64,000 nucleotides of DNA from the NCBI GenBank assembly GCA_964247055.1, contig OZ176050.1, positions 4,898,001-4,962,000 of the forward strand, given 5' to 3'. The notes beneath the pieces were generated by a model that saw only the letters and a list, made by a program, of their open reading frames with translations, made no database searches and had not been told where the DNA came from. The first letter of the stretch is position 1; each line of letters begins with the position of its first letter. Below are positions 19,301 through 31,049 of the stretch, one piece after another. The stretch comes from Paragordius varius (taxonomy: Eukaryota > Nematomorpha). The position numbers and the translations under genes were made by a program.

Positions 19301-21722
19301 AGACCTTAACAATATTAATAATATTACAAATTTTTTTCTTATTAACAATACACACATGTTTTTTAGTTTCATTAAATATTTTTACTTTATAATTTAAATT
19401 TTAGTTTATATTTTAATTTTATTTTTACGTTTGACAAAGATTACTTGTAGTAATCGAAATATTATATTATAATAAATTATATAATTTTTGCTGATTGATT
19501 CCATATATAATTATACTATCACACTTCAGCGTAAACAATATCCAATAATGTTTTATATTTTGGACATTTAATGAAGATAAATTATGAATAAATTTGAAGT
19601 GATTAGATAATGTGTTAAAACTGTGAAATATTTCATTAATTGTAGATTTTCATAAAAAGGCAAGTTAGAAAAACTTTTTTTAAAAACTTAAATAAAATTA
19701 GCCAATTTCTTATTTTGCGCTGTATATTTTAAATGCTAAAATTTGGCAATAAATTTAGTTATTATGAATTTATAAAAATTATTGTTATATATTGCTAATT
19801 TAAATAATGTTTCAAATCGATTCACAGAACTAACGTTCTAACAACTCATAATTCAAAAAAATTTATTTATAAAGAGAATATCGGTACTTCCATTTATTAG
19901 GAAGGGTGCCTTAGCGTTCGATTTTAATAACCTATATAGCTATTGTTTATAAAGAAAATAGTTTTTGAGCCCAGGCCTATAATTTAGATATCCACTACGA
20001 TATATAATTACGTATATAAATATATTACTTATCTATGTCGATGAGGAGTTTTTGAATGTCAGATTCCAAAACTTTTTCAACACGTTTTAATCTATTAGCA
20101 ATAGATATAAATATATGGAAATTCCTTAATGCAATAAAATAAAATTATAGCATTTGAATAATATGAAATCTAAAATAATATCTTTAAACTAACTAGTATA
20201 TTTAAAACTTAACTTATTTCCATGTATGATGTATAGAATCTAGCTAAAAACAAATAAATGATAACATTTACCCATACTATACCATTTAGAATTTGAGATT
20301 ACCCTTATAATTTCAATTTAATCCTTTAGGTTAAAATTTATCCTAGACCCTATTATAATTTTGGGTAATAAATTATAATTGAATATTTGATTATGTCATA
20401 GGCTATTTTTTTGTAAATTACTCGAGTTTGAGAGTAATAAAATTATTTTTTATAATGTATTTATGCTGATAAAATTAAATCAAACGGCATCCAAAAAAGT
20501 TTGAAAAATGTAAATTTCCAAAATTCAGCCAACTAGTGTAATAAAACAGAAAATCAAAAACTAATTAATACACATAATTTAGTTGAATTTGAAAATATTT
20601 ACGTGTTTAAATGTAAAAGGGTTTTATAGATTGGTCATTAAAAACACCAAATACCGAAACTTAGAGATATGACCTAAGGAAGACTCTTAAGCCACAGTAA
20701 AATTTTTGGTAAAAAATATTTTATTATTCAAAAGTCGAGAAATTAAATAATATAAAATTATGAATGCGACGAATTTGTCTTGGAGACCTCTGTTCCTAAT
20801 ATTACAGCAATTCAATGAAAAAAACCCCAAAAATGTTTTTTATTAAATTATTGTTATTTTTATGATAGATTAAAAATTAGGGTATATATAGACGATTAAA
20901 TTAGTGAGAAAATGACCATAAAAATACCGGATTAAATTAACATCCATTTCGGGATCCATTTGATCATCTTTATGGGTAACGTTTGCGTTTGTGAAATTAA
21001 TAAATATATGTTTGTAATCAAATTTATCAGATTTTATTGAGGACAAATTTAGTGATTGATTTGATTCGAATGTAATTAATTTCTTTTGTTCAAGGTAATT
21101 TAGAACCAAATATAAAGATTCGGGACTGCTTTGGAATATTGATTTCAATGTTGAATCTGTTATCGATTCTAATATTTGATCCAAAGAAAAAATTCTATTT
21201 GATGTTTTAGATAGAAGATAGTGTTCGGATAATTTATAAAATTTATTGGAAACATTCTAAAATCATAAAAAAATTAACTTCAAGATTTTTCTTATTCACA
21301 TATTTTCCACTTTCTGATAATGTTTGAGTATCACCAAAGAAAGGGATAGTGACATATTGATTTACATAGGTGACTGGATATTTAATTATTTGAGTTCCCC
21401 AATCAATCCAGCCTTGTCCCTGAGAAGGCATCTGTTGATAACTCTCTAGAGGAAATAATATTTTTTGTCTATGATATTTTACCAAATAATACTTTATTAA
21501 CTCATTGAGGACTATATTTAAACCAGAAGGTGGCCTGTTTTTGTAAACAATTTTTTCTTTAATATGATCCCAATCAAAAATAATATTCTTCTCATTATCA
21601 AAAATTTGATTGAGCCTATTTTTCCAATAATTCATTTTATAATCCCAATCTTTGGGATTCGATTCCTTGGAACGAAACGGGGAATAGAGATAATCAATTG
21701 AGGTATCATATTTATCGGCCAT
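13396..21722 (-). CDS. CHMP7: CHMP7, ESCRT-III/ESCRT-II hybrid protein
   Basis: Seven exons (21722-21279, 21256-20928, 20091-20029, 16129-15961, 15882-15778, 15512-15128, 13478-13396) join in phase to 525 aa (human 453). The N-terminal winged-helix part carries IDYLYSPFRSK and NPKDWDYKMNYW (human DSKMGFW-type) and WIDWG. The second winged helix has SPESLYLVLNYLEQKKLITF (human [20 protein letters not shown]). The Snf7-like helices have INAREYLRQRDINKAKLYLK, and IYNAYKSGVSAYKNAV matches human VFNAYQAGVGALKLSM. The tail ends LPDIPSEEPKSS. CHMP7 recruits ESCRT-III to the nuclear envelope. Intron 1 is 22 nt (21257-21278). The third intron (3.9 kb) holds a Penelope-like element and the last one (1.65 kb) a hAT element. 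It is head-to-head with MMS19. Confidence 0.93.
13692..15063 (-). mobile_element. Degraded hAT DNA transposon in the last CHMP7 intron
   Basis: The element is 1372 bp with ends TAGGGTTGTG / CACAACCCTA and a perfect 8-bp target duplication GGTACTTA at 13684-13691 and 15064-15071, typical of hAT. Inner ends carry inverted copies of GACCTAGGTCA-type sequence. On the minus strand a decayed transposase is visible: a BED-like zinc finger near 14870-14780 (CKKCNYTII), then around 14590-14230 KIVIGICKNN, FLLTIDASYHSKTAEYI and IVTDNTANMKAA, as in hAT transposases. Several frame breaks make it non-autonomous. It is wholly intronic. Confidence 0.88.
16345..18648 (-). CDS. Penelope-like reverse transcriptase with GIY-YIG endonuclease
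   Basis: One open frame of 767 aa from the ATG at 18648. Reverse transcriptase motifs in order are LRPITNFRSSPTFKICKYL, CSLDIVSLYTSIPI, GVPMGSPFSSVIAEI, the catalytic box YRYVDDIICI, and FLDVLIEK. The C-terminus has a GIY-YIG nuclease: IIYKIKCQDCDSVYIGQTKR, then LDVRIKEHK, a His/Cys-containing AYHAFKCKHKIDW segment, and the likely catalytic Glu in LKESFYI. This order is diagnostic for Penelope-like elements, which prime reverse transcription at a nick made by the nuclease. The frame looks whole. The frame also stays open upstream into the flanking repeat. Confidence 0.93.
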   Translation of the reverse strand: MKRLFAKNSFDDHNLQFYLKLIDKNIRYNSHLIFNKTCLENNLNPKSLIPKFSINNNNTNKMKENICKKLIKERIKNCYRNIEYCKKKLESLEKWLNNLPLNKYSQIQKMHDNKVKYITEKLSKKHMKKLKNLNYKEVEPNFINLTDIKFTSEQIKFLNNGLKFIPKTNIPLKSLTTIIESNLPQEEKDLRFKIYNELNTYSKNNNTLKINSILKSLKVKEEIMYLKADKTNQLVIMYKNDYNDKALKVLTDKKTYEIIKYNPIEKIEKCINKKLKRFLIRKQINNTTYNLCKPKDSKCPTFHGQPKLHKENIPLRPITNFRSSPTFKICKYLTQLFSPLLEHYKYNIKNCYDLTEKLIDINTTDKIICSLDIVSLYTSIPIKIAKKALKQFIEKNLAHFDKLNVNINVLNNLINLAISNSYVKFNDTIYHQKIGVPMGSPFSSVIAEITVRYVESKVLQKQKEPYFYYRYVDDIICIDSENNIKQLLKTFNCTSPLRFTLEKENNNKITFLDVLIEKNNNKISTEVHYKSDISIINYNSHHPDNCFNSLVHSLLRRTLLIPNSIEKRTSQTSEIVKKLLEHNYPQNLITNAINKILNSKPKKIYNDNKKKIIIPFYESVSYKIKEILKEKYTIIFKPLNNIYKLLNSQKKNPNSQCIIYKIKCQDCDSVYIGQTKRGLDVRIKEHKTAVSKNKTNDSALAYHAFKCKHKIDWNAEVVDIEENKTKRILKESFYINKEGNIMNRKKDLNNINNITNFFLINNTHMFF
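18855..19376 (+). pseudogene. Inverted 5'-truncated copy of the Penelope-like frame
   Basis: It encodes the last part of the neighbouring element's protein in opposite orientation: the linker before the nuclease and the whole GIY-YIG domain (CQDCDSVYIGQTKRG to the same C-terminal end). It has only a few differences, such as an extra Lys codon. The reverse transcriptase part is absent. It is part of the same insertion and not an independent gene. Confidence 0.88.
20092..20927 (-). other. Intron 2 of CHMP7
   Basis: An 836-nt AT-rich intron with no recognisable coding or mobile sequence. It splits the Arg codon between VNLI and LKRVEKVLES. Confidence 0.6.
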
Positions 21723-21747
21723 TCATGTAATAGCATGTTAAATTCAA
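21723..21747. promoter_or_regulatory. 25-bp divergent start region of CHMP7 and MMS19
   Basis: The CHMP7 start codon (21722, minus) and the MMS19 start codon (21748, plus) are separated by 25 bp. Both starts are backed by similarity within the first coding exon. Such a gap cannot hold two separate promoters, so transcription must start within the opposite gene or from a shared site. Confidence 0.6.
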
Positions 21748-24700
21748 ATGCTTGAAAAACGTGATTTATTGATACCGGAGAACTTTTTAGGAAATATCGA
21801 TCAAAATAAATACATTAATGGTAAAACTTTGTTAAAATTTAGACTTTATTAATAAAGAACTTACAACTTTAGATATTATAGAATCAATGAAGCCGTTCTT
21901 AGTTAATTCTGATATTATTTTACAAAATAAAGCGCTTACTTCCTTATCTATAATAGTTATATCTGTTGCGAAATACATGAATGAAGATGATTGTTAGTAT
22001 TTTTATAATTTTTAGGCAATGTCTTGCTGCAATATTGTATCGGAAAAATTTTCGACGAAATAACTCATGTTTGTCATTTATTAACCATTATATATTATTT
22101 AGTAAGTTATGTTTTATATAAAATTTAGTTAAAACAAAATTGTTCAAAGGAAGCAGCAACAAAATTTTTTGCTCAATTCACCCATAGTAATAATTCAAAC
22201 TGGGTACAAACTTTGAAACAATCCGACCGTCATATTTTATATAAAATTTGTCTTCTAATATTTCGCAATGTTCCACTGATATCATTGACAAAAATTGGTG
22301 GCACCACAGTCTTGCATGTATACCTATCGATAATAGGTGATGAAAAGGATCCCAGAAATTTATTCATTATATTTGAAATAAATTTATTCCTACTCCTAAC
22401 ACTCTCTAGTCTCGACGGTTATGTCGATGAATTTTATGAGAACTTAGCTTGTTACTTCCCTATTGATTACAAACCAGATAATCTAAAACCAAAAATTTCG
22501 CTAAAATCTACACGAATGAACCTCCATGTTGAGGAAAAAACTTGTGATATTGCCGATAAAAATGGTTTTATCCTGTCGTTAAAATCAGAATATTTAAATA
22601 CTGATGAAACATGTATAACACCCGCCGTTTTATCACAACTGCTTCATAAATGTCTCGTGTGCCGACCCGAATTTATTTCGTTTAATTTAACGTTGGCGCT
22701 TGAGAAGGCAAACTCTTTGCATACCAATTCACAAAAGGATTCATTATTACTCTTCAGGGACACTTTTAAATCTTGTTGCCAATCATTATCAGACAATGTT
22801 AATAAAAATTTTAATTTTTTTTTATCAAACTTTGTTTCCTTTATGCTTGATGACGAAGAACGCGAGTTTTGGATCAGCTTTCAAGATTTGCTCTTTGATC
22901 TTTCTGTAAAAACATTTGATGATAATTCAAATTACAATGACTGCATGAAATTGGATGGAAGGGAGCCACTCATATTAGAAATAATCTCAGCTCTTTATAC
23001 CCTACATTTACAAGATTGGACAACCCTAATTAATAACGAGTTGGACATTGGTGACATAACAAATGCAAAAAATAATTTTGAGACGTTGTTTCTTAAACCA
23101 TTTATATCAACTTGTTTATACAATATTAATGGTTATCCGTTATACACTAACTATACTAAAACAATTGAACCCTCTAATTTATTGGATAAAGAACAGACGA
23201 ATTCAAACAGATCGGCGACAAATTTTATGAATGATTTAAGTATGGATGGAGAAGAGGAAACCTCTTTAGTGTCAGGTATGTCCCGTATATCAAAACTAAA
23301 TTCGGTCGCTAATGAGTGTCACAAGTTCAGGACCAATCTAAAATTGTTGCAAATAATTACTTCAACATATTCTCAACCAAAGAATGGGGATTATGCATGT
23401 TTAATTGTTGGAAATATCATTCAATACTTTGATGTTAATTTAACGCAAATTATAAAACATAAAACAATTCCGCCCCTTAATGTTTTAGACAATTTAGTAG
23501 AATTATGTTTTACGATCAGTCATTTAGCCCACCTTATACCCGCTAATGGTATATTTTTATAAGTTTTAAATATGTCTTTAACTCTATATTATTTTGAATT
23601 TTCTATCAAAATTACAGATGAAAAAAAACGGACAATTTTACGGGACAGTTGTGCGCAATGGTTAGGTTTTGTTAACAATCATATGTATCTGGAAAATGTT
23701 CAAAGCCATTTTGCTCAAAAAGAACAAAGCAGAGTTTTGGAACAAATATTACTAATAACATTCTATATGTACCAATCTATATTTAAACTACCCAATAATG
23801 GTTTAAAAGCAGTCAATGTACTTGAAAACATAATTGATTTTGTCGTTTTACCTGCAAACATGCAAATATTATCTGCCAATATTTTTTCCAAACGTTATTG
23901 GTATATTCACTTTAAATAACAGTTTCTTTAGATTGTAATAATACCATTATATATAATATTTGTATCTATATTATAATTTTATATGATCGAAAAGGACATT
24001 GATTAGATATAGGTTGATTTAAAAATAAACTTTATTTATCATTATTAGCAAAAAATACGCTTATTATATAAAAATAAATTTTATGTCTATTAGGTCATGC
24101 CTTGAAAACGTATTATCAACCATTACTTTATATCCAAATGAGGGTCATAAAGAAATCATTAATCAAAAACTGTATAATCATATATCCTCTATTCAAGGGA
24201 CAACCGGTATATTTTTTGTATATTAAATGTGGTGAAAAAATTGTTAAAATACAGCATAAAGTCAAAGAATATTAAGATACCTTAATTTTTGATGATTTCC
24301 AAAATAGGACAATTTTTTATTCTCTATAATTTAAATTTTTACCTCATAATTTTTATCGATATTTATTTGAAAAGCCGCAAAAATTACATTTTACATTTAT
24401 GGATTTAGAAGAAACAGCTTATGGATCCGTACTATTGCATTCCTTTTTACAAGCTGTCATAATATCATCAAAACCAAATATTGATGAAACTTTTATAAAC
24501 AAAGTTTTTAATAATTGTACCCTTAGCCGTAAAATGGAATTAGTCACCACACTTTTTTGCATTATATCGAGAATTTGCGGTGATAATGATATTATCAAAT
24601 CTTTTAATATCAGTTCATTGGCGAATTTTGTTTTACAATTATACATGTCAATAACGGATAAGAGTTATATGGTATCAAGTGAGAAATTAATTGATTCCTT

Positions 24701-27337
24701 CCACTCAGTATTGGAAAATGGCATTGATAAACGAGTTTTTGACGAAGAGTATGTAAATTAATATTTTATATTATCATTTACATTATATTCTGTTTTATTT
24801 TACAATACATTATGAATTTCTTAGCGATATTTCCGAGTACAGACAAATTTTTTTCCATACTGTTTTGGATAAGATGATGGATGATGTAACAAATACACAA
24901 CTTTCCAAAGAATTAAATTTGAAATATAAAGCTTTTAATTCGTTAGCAACTTATCCACGATTGAGGAATAAGGTATAATGTTTTTCGAAATATTATTTTT
25001 CACACCCCATATCTTGTTCTAAAAATTTTTCGTTTAAATTTTACATTGAACTTTTATGATCATATCCGTTCAATTTTGTTTGATTTAATATTTATTTTTC
25101 AAACAAATTCCCAATCATTACCCAAAAATTTTAAATGTAAATGAATACCTTGAGCCAACATTTTATAGCTTAAATTTGTTTTAAACCTGATAACTAAAAT
25201 AAGGAGGAGATATGGTTAATTAGGATTTTTCATTACGGTTCAAATTTACAAATTAACAATTTGTTTAGGAAAGGGATATTTGAAATAATGCATTAATTTA
25301 AACAACGGATGAATGTGTTTAAGAGATATTTAAATAAAATTACACGTACCACGTTTGTTTTTAATCCATATAGAATAATTTTAAATTTTATTAAATATTC
25401 AAGCTTATGATACATATCTATCACCTTAAATATATAGTTGATATTATTGTTTTATAGATTTTCACAGAAATTTTGACTAAAACACACATCCAAAATATGA
25501 TTTATCGTTTACATGTTGAGTATTGGAGTTCGATTGGCAAAAATATGCAAAATACCGATTTAATACACACCACTTATCTATGGGCTATTATAATCAACCA
25601 AAATTATACAAGTAAAGTATTTATTTTTATTATTTTCATTAATTGTTATACATAATTAATAAATTTTTTATATTTATCATAAAATGGCCTTTTCTCCATT
25701 TCATATATTATAAGTTCTAATTAATTTTATTTAATAAAAGTAGCAAAATATAAATTTCTGCTTTATTTTATTTGGTTATTTTTATAATACATCTTAATTA
25801 GAATGTGCGTAGTTTTACTTATATTCAATATTTTATTTTATCCACACCTTGACACTGCACAATTTTTCCATCATCACTGTCAGCACTCGGCAGGCAGCTT
25901 GAAATCGCTAATGGATTCTTGATTCAATTTAAAACCTTACAACGTTAATAAAAAAGCAAAAAGAAACTTTTAAACTGTATATTATATATCATGTATACTA
26001 GATGGTTCTTTTACTCAAACCATTAAGGAGAAATATTTTATGGCATTTAGCCACATTATTTCTTGCGATTATGTTATTACTTCGAATCTAGTCAACACTA
26101 ATAATACAACAAAAGATTGTAAAGGAAATTATGGCGGCGATATATATCTATCACATCATAACACAATAAATTTCACTGTTATCAAAAAAATATACAGCAA
26201 TTTGGGGTTGTTTTTATGCATTCTATCAAGGATTAATACATCCACGTTTTCCATAACAAACTTGATTGAATTGGTAATTTTTTATTTTTATACTTTTTGT
26301 TTATTTCAAAAATCTATTTAATATTTCTTTAATTTAGATCTTAAAAGCTATTAAATGCCAAAATCATGGAAAATATTTTATTCATTACACACTCAGCTCT
26401 ATTCTTATACCGAATCCATTCATCAAACAAACCAAATGCGCTGAAAGTTTATTTAAACAAAAACTTTTCTCCTTATTGTACCCCAAATTAATTTCCATGT
26501 ACGAAAATAATCGAGGTAATACCATAAACGCTATTTTTAGAAAAAAATAGTATTTTATTATTATATATTTTTTATTTTTTGATAGATTATCAATATTCCG
26601 TATGTCTTGTCATTTCGCAATTCGTTAAATGTTTACCATTGAATTTGGCTGAAATGCACGTTGAAAAGGTAAAATTATATTATATATAAAATTTAGAGAG
26701 TCATTATTTAAAATAATAAATTTTATAACAAAATGCGCTTGAATATAAAATATTTTATATAGTGAAAATTTTTTATAATATCCTTTTGACCTATCGAAAT
26801 ATTTCTTAACAAAAGCTTATTCCCCTGTCCTTGGATTGCTTGAATACCAATCAAGAGAACAAAACCGATTCCAATTTTGATAAATATACACAAGATGTTT
26901 ACGAGTTAATTTTGGATATGCTTAAAAAGTATCCCGCATATTTCTCAAACTCTCAAATACGCACATTAGTCGAACAAATTACAACAAAAATACCTGCTAA
27001 TAAATCTATGGTAATAAATGTTTTTTTATAAAAAAATTTATGGGGCTCATATTAATTGAATTTGTTTATGGCAAATCGTATGAATGCTTGGTTAAAATAT
27101 AAATATTGGATATTGCCCAATTATGCACAAAAATATAGATTTGCTTCGTTTTATTTTTAGGGCGAATTGGCGATTGATTGTCAAATACTTACTCAATTAG
27201 CTCAAGTTTATCATAACACGGACATTTTATGTCACAAATCAGTCATCACAAAATGGCTTAAACCATTGTTGGGTCATTCAAAACGAATGGTTAGAAAAGA
27301 AGCTGGTCATTGTATTAATATTTGGTATTGTTTATAA
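21748..27337 (+). CDS. MMS19: MMS19, cytosolic iron-sulfur assembly targeting factor
   Basis: Fourteen exons: 21748-21820, 21843-21992, 22016-22101, 22129-23548, 23618-23900, 24094-24206, 24409-24748, 24825-24972, 25458-25611, 26002-26273, 26338-26515, 26586-26668, 26816-27010, 27161-27337. They total 1223 aa (human 1030). Anchors from memory of the human protein are LTTLDIIESMKPFL, QSDRHILYKI (human QVDRHTVYNI), GDEKDPRNLFIIF (human GEKDPRNLLVAF), ENLACYFPIDYKP (human EVTSCYFPIDFTP) and the final HSKRMVRKEAGHCIN (human KKRLVRKEAV). It is a HEAT-repeat protein that hands Fe-S clusters to DNA-metabolism enzymes. The first three introns are 22, 23 and 27 nt; the rest are 64-485 nt. Exons 9-11 fit in frame but are weakly conserved. 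It converges on the ADAM gene. Confidence 0.9.
25846..25912 (+). repeat. Fragment of a tRNA-derived SINE in an MMS19 intron
   Basis: The segment shares the uninterrupted core TTTCCATCATCACTGTCAGC, and the flanking GGCAGGC, with the fuller copy at 46262-46405 (opposite strand). The tRNA-like head is missing here. Confidence 0.55.
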
Positions 27338-27505
27338 AAAAAACCAATAAATAATTATTGAAAAGTCGTATTTGTATTAATTTTTAAAATATTTTTTGTC
27401 TTCTTTTTTGAAAAAGGTTCAATTAAATATACGAATATGCTATTGTTTGATGAAATCAGATGTATGCTCTAATCTATTCTATCCGCATCAAAATATATTA
27501 AAAAT

Positions 27506-30500
27506 TTATTTTTTCCCAACTTTTTTGAGTATGGTTTTAATATCTTGCTTCCCTTCAATGAGAGATTTTGAAAACAATGGCTTTTCACGGTTCCTTTTGC
27601 ACAAAAATATTATGGTGCCAATTATCATGCAAAGTAAACCTCCAAAGATCAGGCCATGAATAGCTTGAATAGCAATCTCTTCGATTTCTGATGCAAGAAA
27701 AAATTATTTTAATCATACTGATTATGAATTCAGAGTACATGAAACTATCAACCTTATTAGCGTTGTTAAAACCATTAAACCAAAATATTGCTTTATAATC
27801 ACAATTGTGATGCCCATTTAGCCAAAGTAGAACATTAAGAAAATAACTGTTTATTTTTAAATACTTTTTTATTAAAGTGTTATTAAATTTTAAATTACCG
27901 AGCTTGAACTGCACTAATAATATTAATTTGAAATTTTTAACAAGTTCATAAATATGGCCGACCAAAATTTTTAAAATATAATACCATTTACGTCCCAGGT
28001 AGTTCCCGGTTCCAGTTTCACATGACAATGCGTTTGAGGCACGGATACAAAACAACCCTTTGTACTAACATATTTTAGATGTGATAGGATATCACAAATG
28101 CTACATTTAGATAGTTCCCAGGCATTAATGTATTGCGCGCTTTGACTATATAGGATGTATGGTTAAATTTTTATATAAATGCCATGGATTAATATATATT
28201 TGCAAACTAATCAATTTGTAAATTTGACGCCACCCCATCTTTAAGAGAAAAAAAGAATTCGTCGTAAACCTTTTAACCGTAAAGGCTTAACAGATGTTAA
28301 TAACGGTAGAGCAATTTATTCTATTTTTTCTTACCTAATTGAGGCCATGAGATACCTTCCATTGGTAGATTTTTTGGGACAGCATTCATCTGCACATTTG
28401 TGACGGCTAGAGTCATCATCGTGATAAGCCCCAAAAGTGTGTCCCAACTCATGTGCTAATACTAACATGGCATTGTCGCGTCGCAATCTAGACATTTTTT
28501 GTACCAATGTTCAAATATGTTTTACCGTGTAATTTTTTAAAAATGCAATTTGCTTTTTCTTTTAACTCATGACTTTTTTGGTTTTAAATTATACTTATCT
28601 TGTCATATATCTTTGACGACAGGTTTGATCGGACTCAACCAAAAATTAAATAAAGCCCAAATTAAACTTCAAGTAGGCAGTAGTCATCACCTGATTATAG
28701 TCATTTTTTTTCAGCTTATTTTTTGGATAGGACCCTTTTTAGCAATGAAAATCCCACACAAAGAATTTCTTTATGTTAATATTTGATTTTCTTTATAATT
28801 TTTCCCTTAAATATTTAGTTTAAATCAGCGTTTCTCCAGTTAGAGAGCGTAATTCAGGGAATGAAAAAAATAAACACATTTTTTGCATGATCCTAACATT
28901 GAAAATCATACATTTTGGGGGCGAAAAAATATTTGATTCGAAACCACTGCTCTATGCCTATTATCTAGGGATTCGTCATTACAACCGTATTGTTAATTTT
29001 ATGAGTGAATCATTACAAAAAATATGTTTATCCATACCTACGTCTGTAATGTTTTAAGGTCATAAATGCATAATTCATTTGACGGCACACTTGAGCTTGA
29101 AAGGCTACGCCCAGAATTTCGGCTGTAAATGATTTACTTTTAATGGTATCATACAAAAGCACAAGGTTTACACATGGTTTCGTATCACTATCTAAAGTTC
29201 TGAAAAGATTGTATATAGATTTTAAAATGTTAAATAATTTATGTTAACATTTTTATACCTATTATCCCATGAGTATATTAGGCCACCAATATTATCCATC
29301 AAAGATGTCTTATACATTGTCATGAAACGCTTTAAATCTCCGGCTTTTCTGGCTTCAAGAATGGGCCCAAACCAAGGGGAAAATTGTTTTTCTATCATAA
29401 CTATATCTTTGAGGTAAAAGCCGAGCTGATAATCAAGTTTGACGAAATTTGTGTCTGAGAATACGTGATCAGCGCCAGCCAACAACATAGCTGACTCATG
29501 AACAATTTCCTCCACGAGAGTTGCTAAGCTTTGAGTTTTAAAATGTTTTTCTAGGAATCGAACAAATGTCGGGTCTACTATCACACGGACATAACAGACT
29601 TGTTTAGATTCGATCGCATTGTCATGTTCATGTTTCTTAAATTCATCGGAGTGTATATTCATGTGAGATTTGGGATTTTGTAGGTATGGGCATCTTGATA
29701 AATATCCTTCAAACATTTTCATATGTTCAACTCGATTATTTGGAACGTTTATTGTATCATTAGCAAAATTTATTGTTTCATCCAACCTATAAATAATTTA
29801 GTTAAAACTTAATGTATAAAAAATTTGCATATAGAGTAGATTCGGTCGTACAGCTAATTATCCTTTGGTTGCATTTGACCCGACCGTTAAAATCTATAAT
29901 CAATTTCTTATTTTAGATTTAAATTCATTTGTCAACTATTTATTAAATTATTTGGAAAACGGGGGTATCTGTTGGCTAAATAAGCGTATAAAAGCGTCTT
30001 CTGTTTATCTATAATGGCCTCTAGGTCTGGCTCCAAATGCTTTATTTATGCGCTTCAAAAAATGTGCCAAATTTTAATAGATTTATTGCACCTAACGGTA
30101 AAATTGTATGCTCCATAATAACTTTTATGTTACAATTTATGATAATATTACTTATATATAATATATGATTCCGTAAACGGGTTTTCAAGCTCATTTGTAT
30201 TGTCACTGAATCGATCTTTTGGTTCAATTAGAAAAATGTCTTTTTGTATAACCAAATAGCCATCTAACACCCCTTTCTTAGATAATGACAAAAAGGCTGA
30301 AACATGATTTTTATCATTAACATTGTTTGTATTGACATTCCAAGATTTGAGTCCTGATAGCTCGTAAATTTTTTTATCGGTCAAAAATGTTGATTCTATG
30401 TCATGTTTAAAGTGTCGCAATAAAAATTCTCCCATATTTGGCGAGCCAATTTTTGTTAAATAATATATGTTGAGATCTTTGGAATCAACAATATGATTGC

Positions 30501-30738
30501 AGTGGATTAATTCTATGCCAATTTTTCCATCCGACGTTTCCATCGATAAATTCAAATATTGAATGTCTTGAGGTTTTTTAGAATATTCCTTCATGTGCGA
30601 TAATTTTGTTTCCCCATCTAACTTTTGGAAAAGGACTTGTTTATCTATTTTTAGCCGGGCATTAATATAATGAGGCGGGTAAGAATAACTTGTTACCATA
30701 TTTATCAAATAATGCAAAAAATAAAGGTATTGTAACAT
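27506..30738 (-). CDS. Membrane-anchored ADAM-type metalloprotease without disintegrin domain (ADAM10/17-like)
   Basis: Exons 30738-30152, 29786-29259, 29199-29038, 28487-28335, 28145-27985 and 27687-27506 give 590 aa. A hydrophobic signal peptide starts MLQYLYFLHYLINMV. The prodomain ends FLIEPKDRF, like the IEPLWRF of ADAM17. The catalytic domain begins CYVRVIVDPTFVRFLEKHF and carries the zinc site HELGHTFGAYH (about 438-448) followed by Asp, with a Met-turn YLMASI. About 55 residues later a membrane segment (about 540-560, IHGLIFGGLLCMIIGTIIF) leads to a short basic tail. The disintegrin, cysteine-rich and EGF modules are absent. The 297-nt intron before the last exon has no Cys-rich frame that could supply them. 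Such enzymes shed ectodomains at the cell surface. Confidence 0.85.
28821..28954. repeat. Possible small hAT-type MITE in an ADAM intron
   Basis: The ends CAGCGTTTCTCCA and (reverse) CAGTGGTTTCGAATC resemble hAT termini, about 130 bp apart. No clear 8-bp duplication is seen, so this is tentative. A similar end, CAGTGGTTTCCTAATC, stands alone near 52217. Confidence 0.3.
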
Positions 30739-31049
30739 ACCATAGCCATGTAACACGTCTTGGCTATTCTATTTATCAAACAAATGTTTTTTAAATAATT
30801 ATTCTACAAATTTTATACATTCAAAATAAAAAGATATTTTATTTCCTTATTCACGCGAGAGTTAATTTTAACTATCCTTTTTTAATTGTTTTGGCACTGA
30901 TATTAAAATCTTTATTATTCATATATATGTGCTTTATATTTGATATTTTAAACAAGTTTTTAGATCAAGTTATCGTTGTGTATAAATAAGTGAAGCCTTC
31001 TGGTAGCCCACACAACTGACCCAACTGAAACTTAACAATTGGCAGAAGT

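Larger units (their letters stand above)
16203..19550 (-). mobile_element. Penelope-like retroelement with attached inverted partial copy, in CHMP7 intron 3
   Basis: The main body is a minus-strand reading frame (18648-16345). Around it lie about 140-170-bp pseudo-LTR-like copies at roughly 16203-16345, 18675-18850 and (inverted) 19365-19530. From 18853 an inverted, 5'-truncated copy carries the C-terminal half of the same frame on the plus strand. It then runs through its 3' region into the first bases of a further tandem unit. This mix of partial tandem and inverted copies is characteristic of Penelope-like elements. AATGTTTTATA occurs at both outer edges (16196-16206 and 19547-19557) and is the probable target duplication. 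Near identity of the copies suggests a recent insertion. Confidence 0.9.

Noticed and set aside
27585-28055. Long minus-strand frame over the ADAM 3' region
   Set aside because: It is out of frame with both ADAM exons and reads through the 297-nt intron. The spliced model explains the region.
29787-30151. Possible missing ADAM exon between prodomain and catalytic exons
   Set aside because: The neighbouring exons join in phase (AA plus G makes Lys), and no Cys-bearing frame lies in the intron.
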